Positions 7,955-17,023 of a stretch of DNA of 46,983 nt are shown here, piece by piece. Source of the stretch: CAZVJA01 sp964626885 (GTDB lineage Bacteria; Planctomycetota; Planctomycetia; Planctomycetales; Planctomycetaceae); contig CAZVJA010000015.1 of the NCBI GenBank assembly GCA_964626885.1, forward strand, positions 1 to 46,983, in the 5' to 3' direction. Every line of letters starts with the position of its first letter. Within the stretch, counting starts at the first letter, position 1. Both the position numbers and the translations under genes were made by a program. Below the pieces are notes generated by a model. The model was given only the letters and a program-made list of their open reading frames with translations, was not told the origin of the DNA and did no database searches.

Positions 7955-9049
7955 CTACCACCGCTCGTTCGGTCCCGAGGGGACGGGGATTTGTAATCCG
8001 GACAGCAAACCTGTCCGCGAACCACGCGACGGTCCATCGGTGGAGATCTCTGCCAGGACTTGCTCGATCTCGGCGCGGGTCTTTGCGATCTGGAATGCGT
8101 TCCGCAGCCGCCGCCGAACATGCATCGCCTTGAGATACCAATGGGCGGTTTTGCGGAACATCACGACGGCGGAGCGCTCGCCGCGGCGCTCTTCCAGATA
8201 GTTGAACTGACGCCGCATCAGATCCAGGCGTGCGTCGAACGTTCCGGGAGGTGAGTACCGGCCGGTCTGTTCCCATTCCGCGAGTTGTCGGAAGATCCAG
8301 GGATTCGCGAGCGCACCGCGGCCGACGGACACTCCGGCGCAACCGGTCTCCTCCAGCATCCGCGCCGCATCCGAAACACTCAGAATGTCTCCATTGCCGA
8401 TCACCGGGATTTTCTCGACCGCTTCGACGACCTGGCGAATCCCGTTACGATCGACAGACCCGCGAAAACCTTGTTCCCGAGTACGGCCATGAATTGCAAT
8501 GGCAGCGACTCCCGCCTGTTCGAATTCGCGCGCGAATCGCGGAGCGGTAATCTGGCGGCTGTCCCACCCGAGGCGCATTTTCACGCTGACCGGAATCCGC
8601 ACGGCCTCCACGACGCAGCGCACCAGGGCCACCGTATCATCCGGTCGGCACATCATGCTGGCACCGCAGCCGTTGTTCGTGATCCGCTCGACCGGACAAC
8701 CCATGTTGATATCGATCGTATCGACGCCGCGCCCTTCGAGAAGCTGGGCTGCGTCACGCATCACCACGGGATCGCTGCCGAAGATCTGCACCGCGAACGG
8801 CTTCTCGTCGGGAGAGGTTTCGATCAGTTGCAGCGATTTGTAACTTCCCGCGAGCAAGGCGCGGGCATTGACCAAATCGGTTGTCGCCAAACCAAGGCCG
8901 CCGAGTTCCCGCACCACGCGGCGAAACGACAGATTCGTAAAGCCCGCCAGCGGCGAAAGGAGGTAGCGCGTTTGCAGACGAAGAGTGCCGTAGCAAAGCG
9001 GCGGCCGGCTCGCGGGCAAAACTTCGATGAGAGACTCCGTGGATGACAT
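7955..9049 (-). CDS. dusB: tRNA-dihydrouridine synthase, DusB type
   Basis: 364 residues. This FMN enzyme reduces uridines to dihydrouridine in tRNA D-loops. The TIM-barrel landmarks are LSPLAGFTNLSFRR (31-44), the DINMGCPV turn (113-120), the catalytic cysteine in NNGCGASMM (Cys128), VKMRLGW (Lys157, phosphate/FMN contact), IHGRTREQGF (His187) and the FMN-binding GNGDI (218-222) and VGRGALANPWIF (242-253). The last 20 residues form a non-conserved tail. It is the last gene of a minus-strand run after the regulator (9553-10476) and the small protein at 9140, with a 90-nt gap, and converges on the SH3 gene. Confidence 0.92.
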   Translation of the reverse strand: MSSTESLIEVLPASRPPLCYGTLRLQTRYLLSPLAGFTNLSFRRVVRELGGLGLATTDLVNARALLAGSYKSLQLIETSPDEKPFAVQIFGSDPVVMRDAAQLLEGRGVDTIDINMGCPVERITNNGCGASMMCRPDDTVALVRCVVEAVRIPVSVKMRLGWDSRQITAPRFAREFEQAGVAAIAIHGRTREQGFRGSVDRNGIRQVVEAVEKIPVIGNGDILSVSDAARMLEETGCAGVSVGRGALANPWIFRQLAEWEQTGRYSPPGTFDARLDLMRRQFNYLEERRGERSAVVMFRKTAHWYLKAMHVRRRLRNAFQIAKTRAEIEQVLAEISTDGPSRGSRTGLLSGLQIPVPSGPNERW

Positions 9050-9139
9050 TGTACGGCATCAAAACTGGGGTGACGATTTCTCCATCCTGAGGTTCGAATG
9101 TATCTTAACCGCCTCCCTCTGAAAACCGCGACTAACGCG

Positions 9140-9526
9140 TCAATCCTCGTTCGACAGCAGGTCGAGACAAAAGGGGCCCGCGCCGGCATCGCGGCGGTCG
9201 GCGGGGACGTCGACTTCAATGCCAAGTTCCGCCAGGAGATGTTCCGCCTTTTCGAGTCCGCAGAATCGCTCCAACTGCTTGAGATACGTGTGAAAATCCT
9301 CGTCCTGCAGAGCTTCCGGAATGGATGTATAGCGATGGAGAAGATGCGCGGGGTTGTTCTCGAGAACCAGCGCGCGACACCGTTTCGCGACTTCGGGCCA
9401 GCCGGCACGACATGCCTCGGCACCCGCCAAAATCAAAAACTTGTCGCGGCCGCCGAGTTGCTGCTTCCTCTGCGACAATGCCGCCAGCCTCACGTAGGCC
9501 AGCATGGATCGTTCATGATTGGGCAT
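9140..9526 (-). CDS. Conserved-looking small hypothetical protein
   Basis: 128 residues, soluble and mainly helical, with no signal peptide or membrane segment. The sequence has helix-rich stretches such as RDKFLILAGAEACRAGWPEV and LVLENNPAHLLHRY. No domain is recognised. It starts 26 nt after the stop of the response regulator/ATPase gene, so the two are probably co-transcribed and could work together; its codon usage matches its neighbours. It is kept as a real gene because of this tight spacing and its coherent composition. Confidence 0.65.
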   Translation of the reverse strand: MPNHERSMLAYVRLAALSQRKQQLGGRDKFLILAGAEACRAGWPEVAKRCRALVLENNPAHLLHRYTSIPEALQDEDFHTYLKQLERFCGLEKAEHLLAELGIEVDVPADRRDAGAGPFCLDLLSNED

Positions 9527-9552
9527 CAGGCAGTTCCGCCGCGGTCACGGTA

Positions 9553-10476
9553 TTACGCGTCGTCTTGCTCGGGCTCGGCCGCCACCACTTTTTTCGAGTG
9601 GCGTTTGATCATGGTGACCTCGTTCCCGACTTCGTTGAAACGAACTTCGTCCATGAAGGTGCGCATCAGCAACAAACCGCGGCCACAGGGACGTTCCAGG
9701 TTGGCGGGATCGGTCGCGTCGGGGAGAGTTGTCGGATCAAATCCTGGGCCTTCGTCTCGGATGACAAAGGTGGATTGCTCGGGAGTCATGACCGCATCAA
9801 CGTAAATCCGGCGAGTCAAATATGGTTCTTGCCGGCAGCGCTGACGCGAGAGTTCGTAATACGCCGAATGGTCTTGTTCGCGAAGCTCCGAGCTGATTTC
9901 AAGATTGCCATGATAGTAGGCGTTGAGCAGCGCCTCTTCGAGCGCGACACCGATTCGCAAACATTCCGTTTCATCCGACAAGCGCATGCGCGTCACAAGT
10001 TGTTGCAGGTAGTTGACGACCGACGGGACAAGCGATGCATCATTTTCGAGCACAAAGGTCGACTGATGCCGCGACATCCGATGCATCAGCCGCGATTCCG
10101 AGCGGTCGACATCGGACGCGGAGAGCACCCGCTCGACAATTTCCTGTAATTCTTCCGCAAGCAGATGTTTGGAAACATAACTGGCGGCTCCCGCCTGCAA
10201 TGCCTGAACGGCGATTTCCTCGCTCCCCTGTGCCGTCATCAGCACCACGGGAATGAGGGGATAATCATCCTTCATCTGCTTCACCAACTCGAAGCCGTTC
10301 ATTTCCGGCATCTGCATGTCGGTCAGCACGAGGTCGGGAAGATGGAGTTCGACTTGTTGAAGCGCATCTCTGCCATTCGTGGCGTAAATCACGGACCACT
10401 GGGGATGCTTTTCGAGCAGCCCCCCAGAAAGGCGACGGTCGATCGCCGAATCATCGACCACAAGCAGCGTCGGCAT
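9553..10476 (-). CDS. Response regulator receiver fused to RsbW-like ATPase
   Basis: 307 residues from the ATG at 10476, which has AAGGA 8 nt upstream. Residues 1-120 are a complete receiver: Asp8/Asp9, phospho-acceptor Asp53 in LTDMQMPEMNG, Thr81 and Lys103. Residues 150-292 are a HATPase_c_2 domain of the anti-sigma-factor kinase type: N-box EEALLNAYYHGN (180-191), G1 box DEGPGF (241-246) and GRGL (265-268). There is no phosphorylatable-His dimerisation domain, so it is not a classical sensor kinase. Phosphorylation of the receiver probably controls the ATPase, as in partner-switching systems. No anti-sigma antagonist or PP2C phosphatase gene is in the window. Confidence 0.88.
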   Translation of the reverse strand: MPTLLVVDDSAIDRRLSGGLLEKHPQWSVIYATNGRDALQQVELHLPDLVLTDMQMPEMNGFELVKQMKDDYPLIPVVLMTAQGSEEIAVQALQAGAASYVSKHLLAEELQEIVERVLSASDVDRSESRLMHRMSRHQSTFVLENDASLVPSVVNYLQQLVTRMRLSDETECLRIGVALEEALLNAYYHGNLEISSELREQDHSAYYELSRQRCRQEPYLTRRIYVDAVMTPEQSTFVIRDEGPGFDPTTLPDATDPANLERPCGRGLLLMRTFMDEVRFNEVGNEVTMIKRHSKKVVAAEPEQDDA

Positions 10477-10838
10477 CTCTCTGCAATCCTTACAGGTTGT
10501 CCAACAAGGGTCCGTCTTCCGCCAGCGAACGTGGCCTGCCGATGCAACATCCGTCCCCAGATGCCGCGCCGGCACCTTTGTTTATGCACCGCCGAGGTCA
10601 ATCATGCAAGGGAGAAGGCAGCCTAATGATACCCGCCCGCCTTCAGGCTTCAGGCAAGAGATGTGCGCGGTTACAGCGCAAAACTGAACAGAGGCCATTG
10701 CGAACTCAGAAACCGTTACATCGCCCAACCGAACGCATCCGGAAGTTCGATACGGGGTAAGATCGCGCTCGGACCGCGCGGCCCGGAACCTCGGCATTCC
10801 CGAGGTGAATGTTCTGGGAGGCTTCCTGCGAGATAGAT
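10477..10838. other. Intergenic region after bamA
   Basis: About 360 bp between the bamA stop and the regulator start, both on the minus strand. It includes a hairpin ACCTCGG-cattc-CCGAGGT (10788-10806), 33 nt past the bamA stop, which could end or stabilise the bamA transcript, although no T-run follows. A short direct repeat cttcaggcttcaggc lies near 10641. I see no gene. Confidence 0.5.
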
Positions 10839-13721
10839 TCAGAACGTCCCGCCGACGTAGAAGCTGAAAACCTGCTCGTTGTCGAACTTTTGGCTGGCAA
10901 CCGGGAAGGCGAAGTCGAACGCGAGCGGAACAGGTCCCATCGCCGGTACAGTGACTCTCAGTCCGGCACCGGCGGTGATGCGGAAATCGCTGAAGCTGAC
11001 GTTGTTCTCGACGGTACCAAAGTCCGAGAAGACGACCGCCTGCATCATGTCGCTGGCCACCAGCGGAATCATGTACTCGATCGAGCCGAGTGCGAGCCAT
11101 TCACCGCCGGTCCGCACGCCAAACTCCCGCGGGCTTACCCCGCGAAAGGCGAATCCGCGAAACGTCTGGTAGCCGCCTGCGTAAAACCGCTCGAAGATCG
11201 GCGTATCGTTGCCAGTCCAGCCGAGGTTTCCGCTCAGAGAGAGGATGTGACGTCCCCCGCCGTCGGCTCGACTGTAGAGCGTGTAAAACTGTCGGCCGTC
11301 GACCTCAAAGCGAGGGTAATTGAATTCGCCGAAGGCCTGCTCATAAGACAGTTCCACTTTGTGTCCTGACGCGGGGAGAAACGCGGAATCGCGCGTATCG
11401 TGGACCAGTGAAAACCGGATCGTCGAGAGGAAGTTATCACCAAGAGCTTCGGTCAGAATGGAGGGAGTCGGCTTGTCAGGATTGCTGAGGTGGACATTTT
11501 CAAGCCGCAAAGCAACGTTCCCGGAGAAGAAGGGAGTAAATTGCCTGCCGACGCTGATCCGCCCACCCTCCCGCTCTTCGGTCCAGTCGGGATAAAATCG
11601 ATTGAAGTAGAACCCGCTAACCCCCAGATTGTAATTTGTGTCCATGAAGTAGGGATCGCTCCAACTGGCCATATACCGGCTGACCACCGTGCCGGGGACC
11701 GCTTCGAGACGGAAACGCTGCCCACCGCCGCGCCACGCCTGGCCGTTGATGATGTCCTGCCAGCTTCGGGGAGGACGCATAATGTTAAAATTCTGCTCAC
11801 TGAGGACGATCGAACCGACAAGCCCCGAGTTGCTGTTCACCCCCACGCCGAACATCAGACGGCCGGTCCGTTCTTCCTGCGGAAAAATATCCACATCAAT
11901 CTGGCCCGGCTGCGGTGTGTTGTAGATCTTACCGTATGGATCGCCCTGTGGATTCGCGTCATACATGGGGTTAGCGGGATTTGCAAAGGGATCGTCCACG
12001 CTCTGTCCGCGGAACTCAACAAAATCGGCAACTTCCGGATAATACCCGTCGAAGATCGTCGGTTCCTGCACCTTCGTTTCCTCGTCGGGTCTCGGTCCAA
12101 ACCACGTGGAACGGGAGAGAAGATCCGGCGAGAGTGTTTGCGGACCGACGGCTTTCTTTACAGACTGCTGCTGAAGATCACCTCGTATGCGCGCAGGCGA
12201 TTGCGATCGCAGCTCCCCTTGAATCTCAGACCGAGGCGCCGATGGTTCGTCATCAAAGCTCTGGCCGCGAACGGGACGAATTTCTTCACTGCCGGCCGGA
12301 ACTTCGTCCGGCTCCACCTTTTTGATGACGACTCGCGTGGCTCCCGCCTTGAACGCCTGCGAACCATCAAGTTGCCGTTTGCTCTTCTCAATGGCCTCGC
12401 GGCTGGCGGGATCGCCCGGGAAAATTCTGAGGTAATTCAATGCGACAGTCCGCTTGGTGTGCGGATTATCCCCCTCAATATGTACGTTAATGTTGCGAAT
12501 GGTAAACGGCTGACTCTCATCGATGGCAAAGACAAGATCACAGACGCCCGACTGCTCGATGTGCCGGGGAATCGGGTTCACCGTCGCGTACAACCGCCCC
12601 AACTCATCGTACTTGCTTTTGATCTTCGCGGCATCCTTGTTGATGGTCCACGCGTTGAACATGTCTCCATCGGCGATTTCCAGATCTTTACGGATTGCCG
12701 CCTCGGAGATCACATCGTTGCCATTAACGATGACCTTGCGAATCTTCGTCTGCACTCCCTCTTCGATCTTGTACTTGAGATAAACGGCGGAGCGGTCGTC
12801 CGAGTAGGTCACCTGCTGCTGGACGTCGGCATCGAAATAGCCGTGCATGTTGTAGTACTTCTTGATCGCCTCAATGTCGTCGTCAATCGTCGCCGGATCG
12901 AACTTGCCGCCGAGATACCAGAACCAGGCGCTCTTGGAGACAAGGTGTATCTTGAGCAGCTCATCACTGAAGGCTCTATTCCCCTCAAACGATCGCCAGA
13001 CGACGCGCTGCTTGGCCCCTTCATGAATTCGGAAGATCACTTCGCGGTCATCGCGATTGTTTCCCTTTTGCAGGGTGACCGTGGCCTCGACGAAGCCTTT
13101 CTCGTGGTAATACGATTCCAGCCTGCGAGCCGCCTCACGATTGGCGCTGACGTCGAACGGACTCCCCACTTTCAAACCAGTGCGTGCCGCGAGTTCGTTT
13201 TCCTTGAGCCTTTTGCGCCCCAGGTACTGCACCCGTTGAACAATCGGCTTTTCGAGCAGCTTGAAGACCAAAACCAACCCGTCTTTAGTCTGCTGATACT
13301 CCGGCTCGACATGCATAAACCAGCGCGTCTTGTAGAGGCTCCGCACGTCCTCCATCACCTGCCGCTCTTCAACAGGACGACCGGGCTGCGTTTTGATCAA
13401 CCGCAGAATGGCCTCCGGGGGAATCGTCTCCCACCCTTCGACACGAACCTCGACCACCGGTTCGCCGGATGTCCGCGAACCACCGAGCGGCTCGTCTTCC
13501 GGAGCGGAAACCGTTCCTCGTCCCGGCGGCTCGGCGTGACAATCCGTAATCACACACAAGTTTGCCACAACGACGGCACACAGAAACATGCCCATGAATG
13601 TGGCCAACCGTAGCTCGAATCTCGACGCCGGCTCGAACGCTGCAACGTTCGACACCACTGGCGAGCGATCGGCCGCAGCAAAGAACGATCGACACTGCCG
13701 AGTGAGTTGCAGACGGATCAT
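10839..13721 (-). CDS. bamA: Outer-membrane assembly factor BamA (POTRA and Omp85 barrel)
   Basis: 960 residues if started at the ATG at 13721; an in-frame start at 13991 adds 90 poorly conserved residues and starts at 13595/13589 would leave the signal peptide without a basic n-region. The hydrophobic signal (GMFLCAVVVANLCVITDC) lies at residues 43-61. POTRA domains fill about 89-470 (first strand VVEVRVEGWETIPPEAI). Next comes a low-complexity, probably disordered linker (471-607), then a 16-strand barrel (608-960) with the loop motif FRGF and the C-terminal signal FSFYVGGTF ending in Phe. Such proteins insert beta-barrel proteins into the outer membrane. The E. coli protein is about 810 residues, so the extra length is the linker and N-terminus. 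Confidence 0.92.
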   Translation of the reverse strand: MIRLQLTRQCRSFFAAADRSPVVSNVAAFEPASRFELRLATFMGMFLCAVVVANLCVITDCHAEPPGRGTVSAPEDEPLGGSRTSGEPVVEVRVEGWETIPPEAILRLIKTQPGRPVEERQVMEDVRSLYKTRWFMHVEPEYQQTKDGLVLVFKLLEKPIVQRVQYLGRKRLKENELAARTGLKVGSPFDVSANREAARRLESYYHEKGFVEATVTLQKGNNRDDREVIFRIHEGAKQRVVWRSFEGNRAFSDELLKIHLVSKSAWFWYLGGKFDPATIDDDIEAIKKYYNMHGYFDADVQQQVTYSDDRSAVYLKYKIEEGVQTKIRKVIVNGNDVISEAAIRKDLEIADGDMFNAWTINKDAAKIKSKYDELGRLYATVNPIPRHIEQSGVCDLVFAIDESQPFTIRNINVHIEGDNPHTKRTVALNYLRIFPGDPASREAIEKSKRQLDGSQAFKAGATRVVIKKVEPDEVPAGSEEIRPVRGQSFDDEPSAPRSEIQGELRSQSPARIRGDLQQQSVKKAVGPQTLSPDLLSRSTWFGPRPDEETKVQEPTIFDGYYPEVADFVEFRGQSVDDPFANPANPMYDANPQGDPYGKIYNTPQPGQIDVDIFPQEERTGRLMFGVGVNSNSGLVGSIVLSEQNFNIMRPPRSWQDIINGQAWRGGGQRFRLEAVPGTVVSRYMASWSDPYFMDTNYNLGVSGFYFNRFYPDWTEEREGGRISVGRQFTPFFSGNVALRLENVHLSNPDKPTPSILTEALGDNFLSTIRFSLVHDTRDSAFLPASGHKVELSYEQAFGEFNYPRFEVDGRQFYTLYSRADGGGRHILSLSGNLGWTGNDTPIFERFYAGGYQTFRGFAFRGVSPREFGVRTGGEWLALGSIEYMIPLVASDMMQAVVFSDFGTVENNVSFSDFRITAGAGLRVTVPAMGPVPLAFDFAFPVASQKFDNEQVFSFYVGGTF

Positions 13722-14115
13722 GTTCGCGCGTATGGAAAGTCGACGTGCGGTGCCGCGGGTGACACCTGGCATCATGTGAGAGGCTTTCCGTATTTCCGGG
13801 TACATGTTCGAGCGGAGGCAGGTGGATTCCACCAGCGCTGCTCGATCGGATTCAATGCAAGACGTGTCGTGAAAGATTTGGTCTGCTCGAACAACGGCCA
13901 GGAACCGAAACGACAGAGCTGCCGCCGGATCATCCCCCGCAAACCGTGGTTGAAGCGGAGAAGGAATACCGTAATTGACGAAATCGGGCAAGCCGAGTTC
14001 ATCACCGGTGAATCAACGGGGCTTGGCGATGCACCACAATCCTGCGAAAACAGGAAAGCCAGCAACTCTCGGCCGGCTGGAGACACATGGGAGCTGGAGC
14101 CCTGAATTCAACGAA
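13722..14115. other. Intergenic region upstream of bamA
   Basis: About 390 bp between the bamA start and the mtdB stop. Open frames on both strands exist but show no domain or codon pattern I trust. Part of it may encode a longer BamA N-terminus (up to 13991). A small GGTGG-att-CCACC palindrome is near 13829. Nothing else is evident. Confidence 0.45.
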
Positions 14116-14976
14116 CTACGCGAGGGCTTCGCCGATGGAGTAGATCGCGGCTGTGTCGAGAATGTGGTCGTTTGCCTCAAAGAGCCTCTGCAGGGCAGCC
14201 TTGTGAATCTTCATTTTCGAGCCGCCAACTCCGATGGCACCGTAGCAGATGACCCCATTTCGATCGCGTGCCTTGTCGGTGACTTCGATACCCCCCAGAC
14301 CGGTCGGCGGTACGGCATTCAGATCGACCGCCACTTTAAGTGATTTCAGCTTTTCTCGTTCGGCAGCGGACAGCAACTCGACTCCAGCCGCCCCGGCCGC
14401 CACGATCAAGTCCGCCCCCTCGCAGGCTCTCTGCAATGATTGAGGAGAATCGGTAGCACATGGGGCGACAGCAGCACCATCCAGTTCTTTGGCAATGGTC
14501 TCGCATGTCGACCGCGCTCTTTCGATCGAACGCGATCCGACCCGAACGCGGGCCCCTTTCTTAACCAATAACTGCACTGCCCGAAATCCGACAGGCCCCG
14601 TCCCTCCCAGCACCACCGCTTCCGAGTTAGAAAGATTGAGGTGCCTTCCTGCCGCCAGGACGGCAGCGGCCGCGGTTGTATTGGACCCGTTCGAATCCAT
14701 CATGACCGAGACACGAACCGGCCCGAAAAATACTTTGCCGATCCTCTTGAAAAGCCGTTCACCCGCCGCCACGTCACTCCCACCGACAAAAATCGCGGTG
14801 TTTTTCAAATCAGCAGGACCGCGCGTGAACATCGCGCCGTGAACCAGCATCTCGACGTTATCGACGGTCACGCCGCCGTAACTGAAGAGTTCATCGACTC
14901 CGGCATCGATAGCGACAACGCGATCGAAGATGCTCGGAAAGGGATCGGTGTCGAGTTGAATCAGAATTCGTTTCAT
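14116..14976 (-). CDS. mtdB: NAD(P)-dependent methylene-tetrahydromethanopterin dehydrogenase
   Basis: 286 residues. It oxidises methylene-H4MPT to methenyl-H4MPT with NAD(P)+ in the H4MPT-linked formaldehyde oxidation pathway. Visible landmarks: RILIQLDTDPFPS at the N-terminus, MDSNGSNTTAAA (93-104, the pterin-binding segment of the MtdA/MtdB family), the Rossmann loop LGGTGPVG (123-130) with VGSRSIERA as the following strand, and VDLNAVPPTGLGG (about 238-250). Length fits the family. It is 150 nt downstream of fae on the same strand, so the two may form a C1 operon. It is unlikely to be the folate-linked MtdA because it sits beside fae and an archaeal-like ATP-grasp gene. Confidence 0.9.
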   Translation of the reverse strand: MKRILIQLDTDPFPSIFDRVVAIDAGVDELFSYGGVTVDNVEMLVHGAMFTRGPADLKNTAIFVGGSDVAAGERLFKRIGKVFFGPVRVSVMMDSNGSNTTAAAAVLAAGRHLNLSNSEAVVLGGTGPVGFRAVQLLVKKGARVRVGSRSIERARSTCETIAKELDGAAVAPCATDSPQSLQRACEGADLIVAAGAAGVELLSAAEREKLKSLKVAVDLNAVPPTGLGGIEVTDKARDRNGVICYGAIGVGGSKMKIHKAALQRLFEANDHILDTAAIYSIGEALA

Positions 14977-15126
14977 CGTGCTTTCGAAATAGCTGGAGAC
15001 GGGATTCCCGTCGCTTCTTCAGGCCGCAGCGCGGCGACCAGCCGAGAATCCCGCCCCCCTGTGTGGAGCACAATTGTACTTATCTGGTTGCGTAGACGCT
15101 GAAAGACTTAGCTCCTCGCAATCAGA

Positions 15127-15624
15127 TTAAACGCCCGAGAACGGGTGTTTTGCACCAGCCTTCTTCGAGAGCATCTCGGCACCGCTCGGCTCGTCTTTCA
15201 TGGCGCGGGCGATGGAAAGCTTCGTCGCTTCATAGTTGTATTGGAAGATCTTCTTGTCGTCGGCTGCTTCCCAGTGAATGAACACACCGCAGACAATCAC
15301 CAGCTTATCGCATTGGTCTTTCGGAATGACGCCGGCTTCAACGCTGTCCGCGACGGCCTTTGCCACCGCGTACTGAGCCGGGCCGAACATCTGAACCGCC
15401 TGCTTCGCCCCCTTGATGGTCACCTTCGTGATCATCACTGTTGCAGGCTTCACGGCAAGGTTCGGCTCAAGAACCGCGAGCAAGTTACTGTGGCCGGCGC
15501 TCTGTGTTGCCAGGGCGTTTGCAAAAGCCACGCCCACCGGCCCGTCCTTGTCGCCGATAAGCAAATCAATATGGGCAACCTCGTTCCCTTCGCCAACCAG
15601 TGCTTCACCAATGTGCATCGCCAT
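15127..15624 (-). CDS. fae: Formaldehyde-activating enzyme
   Basis: 165 residues from the ATG at 15624 (MAMHIGEALVGEGNEVAHID). This start has GGGAG 9 nt upstream; the alternative ATG at 15633 is too close to it. The enzyme condenses formaldehyde with H4MPT to methylene-H4MPT. The catalytic histidine is His18 in EVAHIDL, matching His17 of the Methylorubrum enzyme. Other strongly conserved segments are KPATVMITKVT, AVQMFGPAQ and FIHWEAADDKKI, and the C-terminal HPF is also present. It is divergently transcribed from the ATP-grasp gene with a 108-nt shared upstream region. Confidence 0.93.
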   Translation of the reverse strand: MAMHIGEALVGEGNEVAHIDLLIGDKDGPVGVAFANALATQSAGHSNLLAVLEPNLAVKPATVMITKVTIKGAKQAVQMFGPAQYAVAKAVADSVEAGVIPKDQCDKLVIVCGVFIHWEAADDKKIFQYNYEATKLSIARAMKDEPSGAEMLSKKAGAKHPFSGV

Positions 15625-15732
15625 GCTGATCATCTCCCAATCAAAATGCGGGTCGGTTGTCTTCGACGGTTCGTCGTTACTTAGATAACATGGTCCAAGA
15701 TGAAATTCCAGTTCCAACCGGCCTGTTTTCCC

Positions 15733-16932
15733 ATGCCTGCTGAACCCCTTCCATTGCTGGTCCTGGGAGCAAGCACTCGCTCCGCCGCACACTCGGCGAT
15801 TCGAGCGGGGTTTCGTCCGATTTGCGCGGACACTTTCACAGACGAGGATCTGCAATCCGCCGCTGATATACTCCCCCTTCAGCCAGACGAGTATCCAGAC
15901 GACCTGATTCGCTGTGCGAAACTGGCTCCCCCCTGCCCATGGATGTATACCGGGGCCCTGGAGAATTATCCCCAGATTGTACACACCATCTCCCGCACTC
16001 GGCCGCTCTGGGGAAATTCGGTGGACGTGCTGCGGTCCATTCGAGATCCGGTGTCTGTACACTCGATCTTGTCGTCCGCCGGCCTTCCAGTACCGAAGGT
16101 CCGGGCCGCAAGTGCTCCCCCTGCGCCCGATGGCACCTGGATGATCAAGCCGATCCGCAGTGGCGGCGGACGGGGGATTCATATCTGGAATGAACACACT
16201 TTGCACTGTGCGACTCTCAAGGAGCCGCACTGGTTTCAGAAGCGTATTCAGGGTGAATCGCTTGCGGCGTTGTTCATCATGGCTGCCGGTAAGTCAACGC
16301 TGGTTGGCGTGACCCACCAACGAGTCGGCACGAAAGGCGCCCACGGGCCAGCCCATGGTTACTGCGGCTCTCTCGGCCCCCTTCTATTAAACGCGAGCGA
16401 TCGGCAGCAAGTCTCCCGGGTGGGTGATATCCTTGCGGGAGTCGTCCCACTGCAAGGAATCTGCGGAATCGACGGCATCTGGAATAACGAAGGATTTTGG
16501 CCGGTCGATATCAACCCACGCTATACCGCCTCGGTCGAGATTGTAGAGCATGCACTTGGCCTGCCGTTGATCGCCTGGCACGCAAATAGCTGCGATTCGG
16601 AATTGAGTCAGTCGGTGTGTGACCAACTGCAAGATTCTTTACCGAAACGCCCTCTTTGTTTTGGAGCGAAGGCGATTCTGTTCGCAAGGGAACCCGTCGT
16701 TGTCCCGAACCTTGCGAGACTGATTCCAGCCGGGATGGAATCCCCCCTTTGTCGACCTGTCATAGCCGATCGTCCCACGCCCGGCAGCAAAATCGCCACC
16801 GGGCAGCCGATCTGCTCGGTGTTTGGTTGGGGAAGTTCGGAGTCGGAATGCGAATCGGAACTCGCCAAATGGGTCAAAGAGGTGGAAGGAACGATCTACC
16901 CCATGAATCATGACTTTTCCGGTTCTTCTTGA
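15733..16932 (+). CDS. ATP-grasp protein linked to the methanopterin C1 pathway
   Basis: 399 residues from the ATG at 15733. The N-terminus (LPLLVLGASTRSAAHSAIRAG) is a pre-ATP-grasp Rossmann-like domain. The central part shows ATP-grasp features: WMIKPIRSGGGRGI (about 136-149) as the lysine and glycine-rich ATP loop, and GIDGIWNNEGFWPVDINPR (about 249-267) with the metal-binding Asp and Asn. It resembles the predicted ATP-dependent carboligases found in the archaeal-type C1 gene sets of methylotrophs and planctomycetes, whose exact role, perhaps in cofactor biosynthesis, is not settled. Position opposite fae supports this link. Assignment to the superfamily is firm; substrate unknown. Confidence 0.8.
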   Translation: MPAEPLPLLVLGASTRSAAHSAIRAGFRPICADTFTDEDLQSAADILPLQPDEYPDDLIRCAKLAPPCPWMYTGALENYPQIVHTISRTRPLWGNSVDVLRSIRDPVSVHSILSSAGLPVPKVRAASAPPAPDGTWMIKPIRSGGGRGIHIWNEHTLHCATLKEPHWFQKRIQGESLAALFIMAAGKSTLVGVTHQRVGTKGAHGPAHGYCGSLGPLLLNASDRQQVSRVGDILAGVVPLQGICGIDGIWNNEGFWPVDINPRYTASVEIVEHALGLPLIAWHANSCDSELSQSVCDQLQDSLPKRPLCFGAKAILFAREPVVVPNLARLIPAGMESPLCRPVIADRPTPGSKIATGQPICSVFGWGSSESECESELAKWVKEVEGTIYPMNHDFSGSS

Positions 16933-17023
16933 ACCACCTTGTTTTCCCGGCTAGAATCATCGCCGCATTGCGTACGAAAATCCCAACACCTCTTCGACTC
17001 AACCGATATATCACAGCGAGGCC

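Noticed and set aside
11490..13613. Open frame of 707 codons opposite bamA
   Set aside because: Shadow of the bamA reading frame; composition is not protein-like and no motif is seen.
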